This document shows positions 31,593-33,045 of a DNA stretch of 33,045 nucleotides, in pieces. Position numbers and translations under genes: made by a program. The first letter of the stretch is position 1; each line of letters starts with the position of its first letter. Under the pieces are notes generated by a model. It was not told the origin of the DNA, did no database searches, and was given only the letters and a program-made list of their open reading frames with translations. Source of the DNA: a bacterium (lineage in GTDB: Bacteria; Zhuqueibacterota; QNDG01; DSAB01); the NCBI GenBank assembly GCA_011388275.1, contig DSAB01000077.1, positions 1-33,045 of the forward strand, in the 5' to 3' direction.

Positions 31593-33045
31593 TTAATGGA
31601 TCAGTTGATTGGCCGCCACAACCGCCTGCCCCAGACTCAGACCGCCGTCATTGGCCGGAACCTGAGAGTGGGTCAAACAATCGAAACCATGTTTCTTCAA
31701 CTCAGACTCGAGACGGGCCGATAAAAAGCGGTTTTGAAAACATCCTCCGCTCAGTGCCGCGGTATTGATTCCGGTCTCATCCCGAATCAGGCGGCATGCA
31801 CGCCCGAGCGCGTCGATCAGACCGAGATGAAATCGGAGACTCATCAAAGCCGGAGACACACCCCTGCGAATATCGCGGCACACTTCACGAATCATCGTAT
31901 TGAGCCGAAGGACCCAAATCTTTTCATTCTCCTCAATGGGTATGGTATAGCCGGATTCATCGATAAAAAGACCGTTCCGGGGCATGGCCATCTCCAGTTC
32001 CATGGCGGCCTGTCCTTCAAAGGCCGATACCGGTCGAATGCCGGTCAGGGCTGCCATGCCGTCAAACCATCTTCCCAGACTGGATGTGGGGATTGTTTGA
32101 ATTCCGGTTTCCAGCAGTCTGAGTACGGCCGTCATTTTCTTCTTTTCCGTATGATCAAAGAGAGGCAAATCCCGATGGCTGCGAAGGAACTCAGGCAATT
32201 CTCCGTTTTCATGGTCTTCCCGCCATGCTTCCCAGAGGTAAGCGGCCGTCATTCGCCAGGGCTGCTGAACGGCGACGGACCCTCCGGGCATGGGTGTTTC
32301 CTGCAGACGGCCCACACGGCGGTAACCGTTCTGATCGGCCAGCAGAATCTCTCCTCCCCAGATATGCCCGTCTTCTCCATACCCGGTCCCGTCCATGGCC
32401 AAACCGATAACTGTCTCGTTACGTCCGTTTTCCGCCAGACAGGAAGCAATGTGCGCATGATGATGCTGAACCTTGACCACCGGAAGGTCCTTCTGTTCAT
32501 CCGCCCATTGCGTGGAAAGATAGTCTGGATGCAGGTCACAGGCAACCGCCTGAGGATCGATTTGGAGAACCTGCATGAGATGGCGACGGCATTCGTGAAA
32601 ATATTCAAGCGTTTCCAGATTCTCCAGGTCGCCGATATGCTGGCTGAGAAAGGCCGCGTCACCCCGGGTCAGACACAGCGTGTTTTTTAATTCCCCGCCC
32701 ACGGCTAAAAGCGGAGGAACGGAGTTCGAAAGAAAAACCGGTAAAGGCACGTATCCTCTCGAACGCCGAATGAACCGGGGGATTCGATTGACCACTTGCA
32801 TGACCGAATCATCGGCACGGATATGGATATCCCGATTGGCAATCAGAAAGAAATCGGCGATACCGCACAGCCGTTTCAGGGCCTCACGATTTCCCACGGC
32901 GATCGGTTCATCCGACAGGTTGGCGCTGGTCATGACCAGCGCGTCCAAACCCTTTGACATCAGCAGAACCTGCATCGGCGTACACGGCAGCATGAGTCCA
33001 ATCATTCGATTGTTCGGAGCCACCTGATCGGCCAAAGAAAAGGGG
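31593..33045 (-). CDS. hypF: Hydrogenase maturation carbamoyltransferase HypF, N-terminus outside window
   Basis: 483 residues visible; the frame runs off the right edge, so about 270 N-terminal residues (acylphosphatase, zinc-finger and most of the YrdC part) are missing from view. What remains starts FSLADQVAPNN and continues with the end of the YrdC-like domain (MLPCTPMQVLLM, MTSANLSDEPIA). The Kae1-like carbamoyltransferase domain follows: HHHAHIASCLAENG, GLAMDGTGYGEDGHIWGGEILL, EGQAAMELE, and LSGGCFQNRFL to the end. HypF transfers the carbamoyl group to the HypE terminal cysteine. The gene is separated from DUF5658-hypCDE by about 500 bases, and hypA and hypB are not seen. Confidence 0.95.
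   Translation of the reverse strand, partial: PFSLADQVAPNNRMIGLMLPCTPMQVLLMSKGLDALVMTSANLSDEPIAVGNREALKRLCGIADFFLIANRDIHIRADDSVMQVVNRIPRFIRRSRGYVPLPVFLSNSVPPLLAVGGELKNTLCLTRGDAAFLSQHIGDLENLETLEYFHECRRHLMQVLQIDPQAVACDLHPDYLSTQWADEQKDLPVVKVQHHHAHIASCLAENGRNETVIGLAMDGTGYGEDGHIWGGEILLADQNGYRRVGRLQETPMPGGSVAVQQPWRMTAAYLWEAWREDHENGELPEFLRSHRDLPLFDHTEKKKMTAVLRLLETGIQTIPTSSLGRWFDGMAALTGIRPVSAFEGQAAMELEMAMPRNGLFIDESGYTIPIEENEKIWVLRLNTMIREVCRDIRRGVSPALMSLRFHLGLIDALGRACRLIRDETGINTAALSGGCFQNRFLSARLESELKKHGFDCLTHSQVPANDGGLSLGQAVVAANQLIH

Overview
The window is 33 kb of densely packed bacterial chromosome with mid-range GC. It shows signal peptides, lipoprotein-type leaders and housekeeping genes (rnhB, yraN, radC, coaX), and no phage, plasmid or tRNA/rRNA genes. 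The mix resembles uncultured candidate phyla near the Fibrobacteres-Chlorobi-Bacteroidetes / KSB1 / Latescibacteria / Aminicenantes area. That mix is secreted glycosidases, a 6-bladed beta-propeller next to a redoxin, a DUF5658 protein, LemA/TPM, Hyp hydrogenase maturation genes and heptad-type intergenic repeats. The taxonomic guess is inference and weak.

Region 1 (1-3603, plus strand). A 580-base gene-free zone is built largely of degenerate 7-bp repeats in two families: one occurs twice, the other is arranged as an inverted repeat. It ends in a near-consensus sigma-70 promoter (584-612). A leader of about 340 bases with several strong hairpins follows. Then come two tandem paralogous secreted peptides, each with a CX6C...CX6C cysteine pattern, a 35-base perfect hairpin, a secreted beta-propeller protein, and a thioredoxin-like protein with a CPLC motif that overlaps the propeller stop codon. 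I could not match the peptides to a named family. The unit looks like an export system for disulfide-bonded helical-hairpin peptides and is the best candidate here for something undescribed.

Region 2 (3604-17283, minus strand). This is a glycan-oriented gene string. In transcription order it runs: pentapeptide-repeat protein, MFS transporter, FmdB zinc ribbon, GH92 alpha-mannosidase, GH38 alpha-mannosidase, RNase HII, YraN nuclease-like protein, small membrane protein, sialidase-fold lipoprotein, DUF2156 protein, small Cys-rich protein, and Na+/solute symporter. The mannosidases, sialidase-like protein and symporter suggest trimming and uptake of mannose-rich or sialylated glycans. The housekeeping genes are translationally coupled into the middle.

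Region 3 (17311-27866, minus strand). UvrD-type helicase-nuclease with its own promoter, CstA-type transporter, LemA, a nucleotidyltransferase-fold protein, TPM protein, a nucleoside-deoxyribosyltransferase-like protein, a GxxExxY protein lacking its signature acidic residue, type III pantothenate kinase (CoaX), a STAS protein, RadC and a PHP phosphoesterase. Gaps are short and several genes overlap.

Region 4 (27867-33045). A lone plus-strand membrane-anchored small protein converges on, and overlaps, hypE. The hydrogenase maturation genes hypC, hypD and hypE follow a DUF5658 membrane protein. About 500 bases upstream lies hypF, cut by the window edge, with a MITE-like repeat abutting its stop codon. 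No hydrogenase subunit genes and no hypA or hypB are in view.
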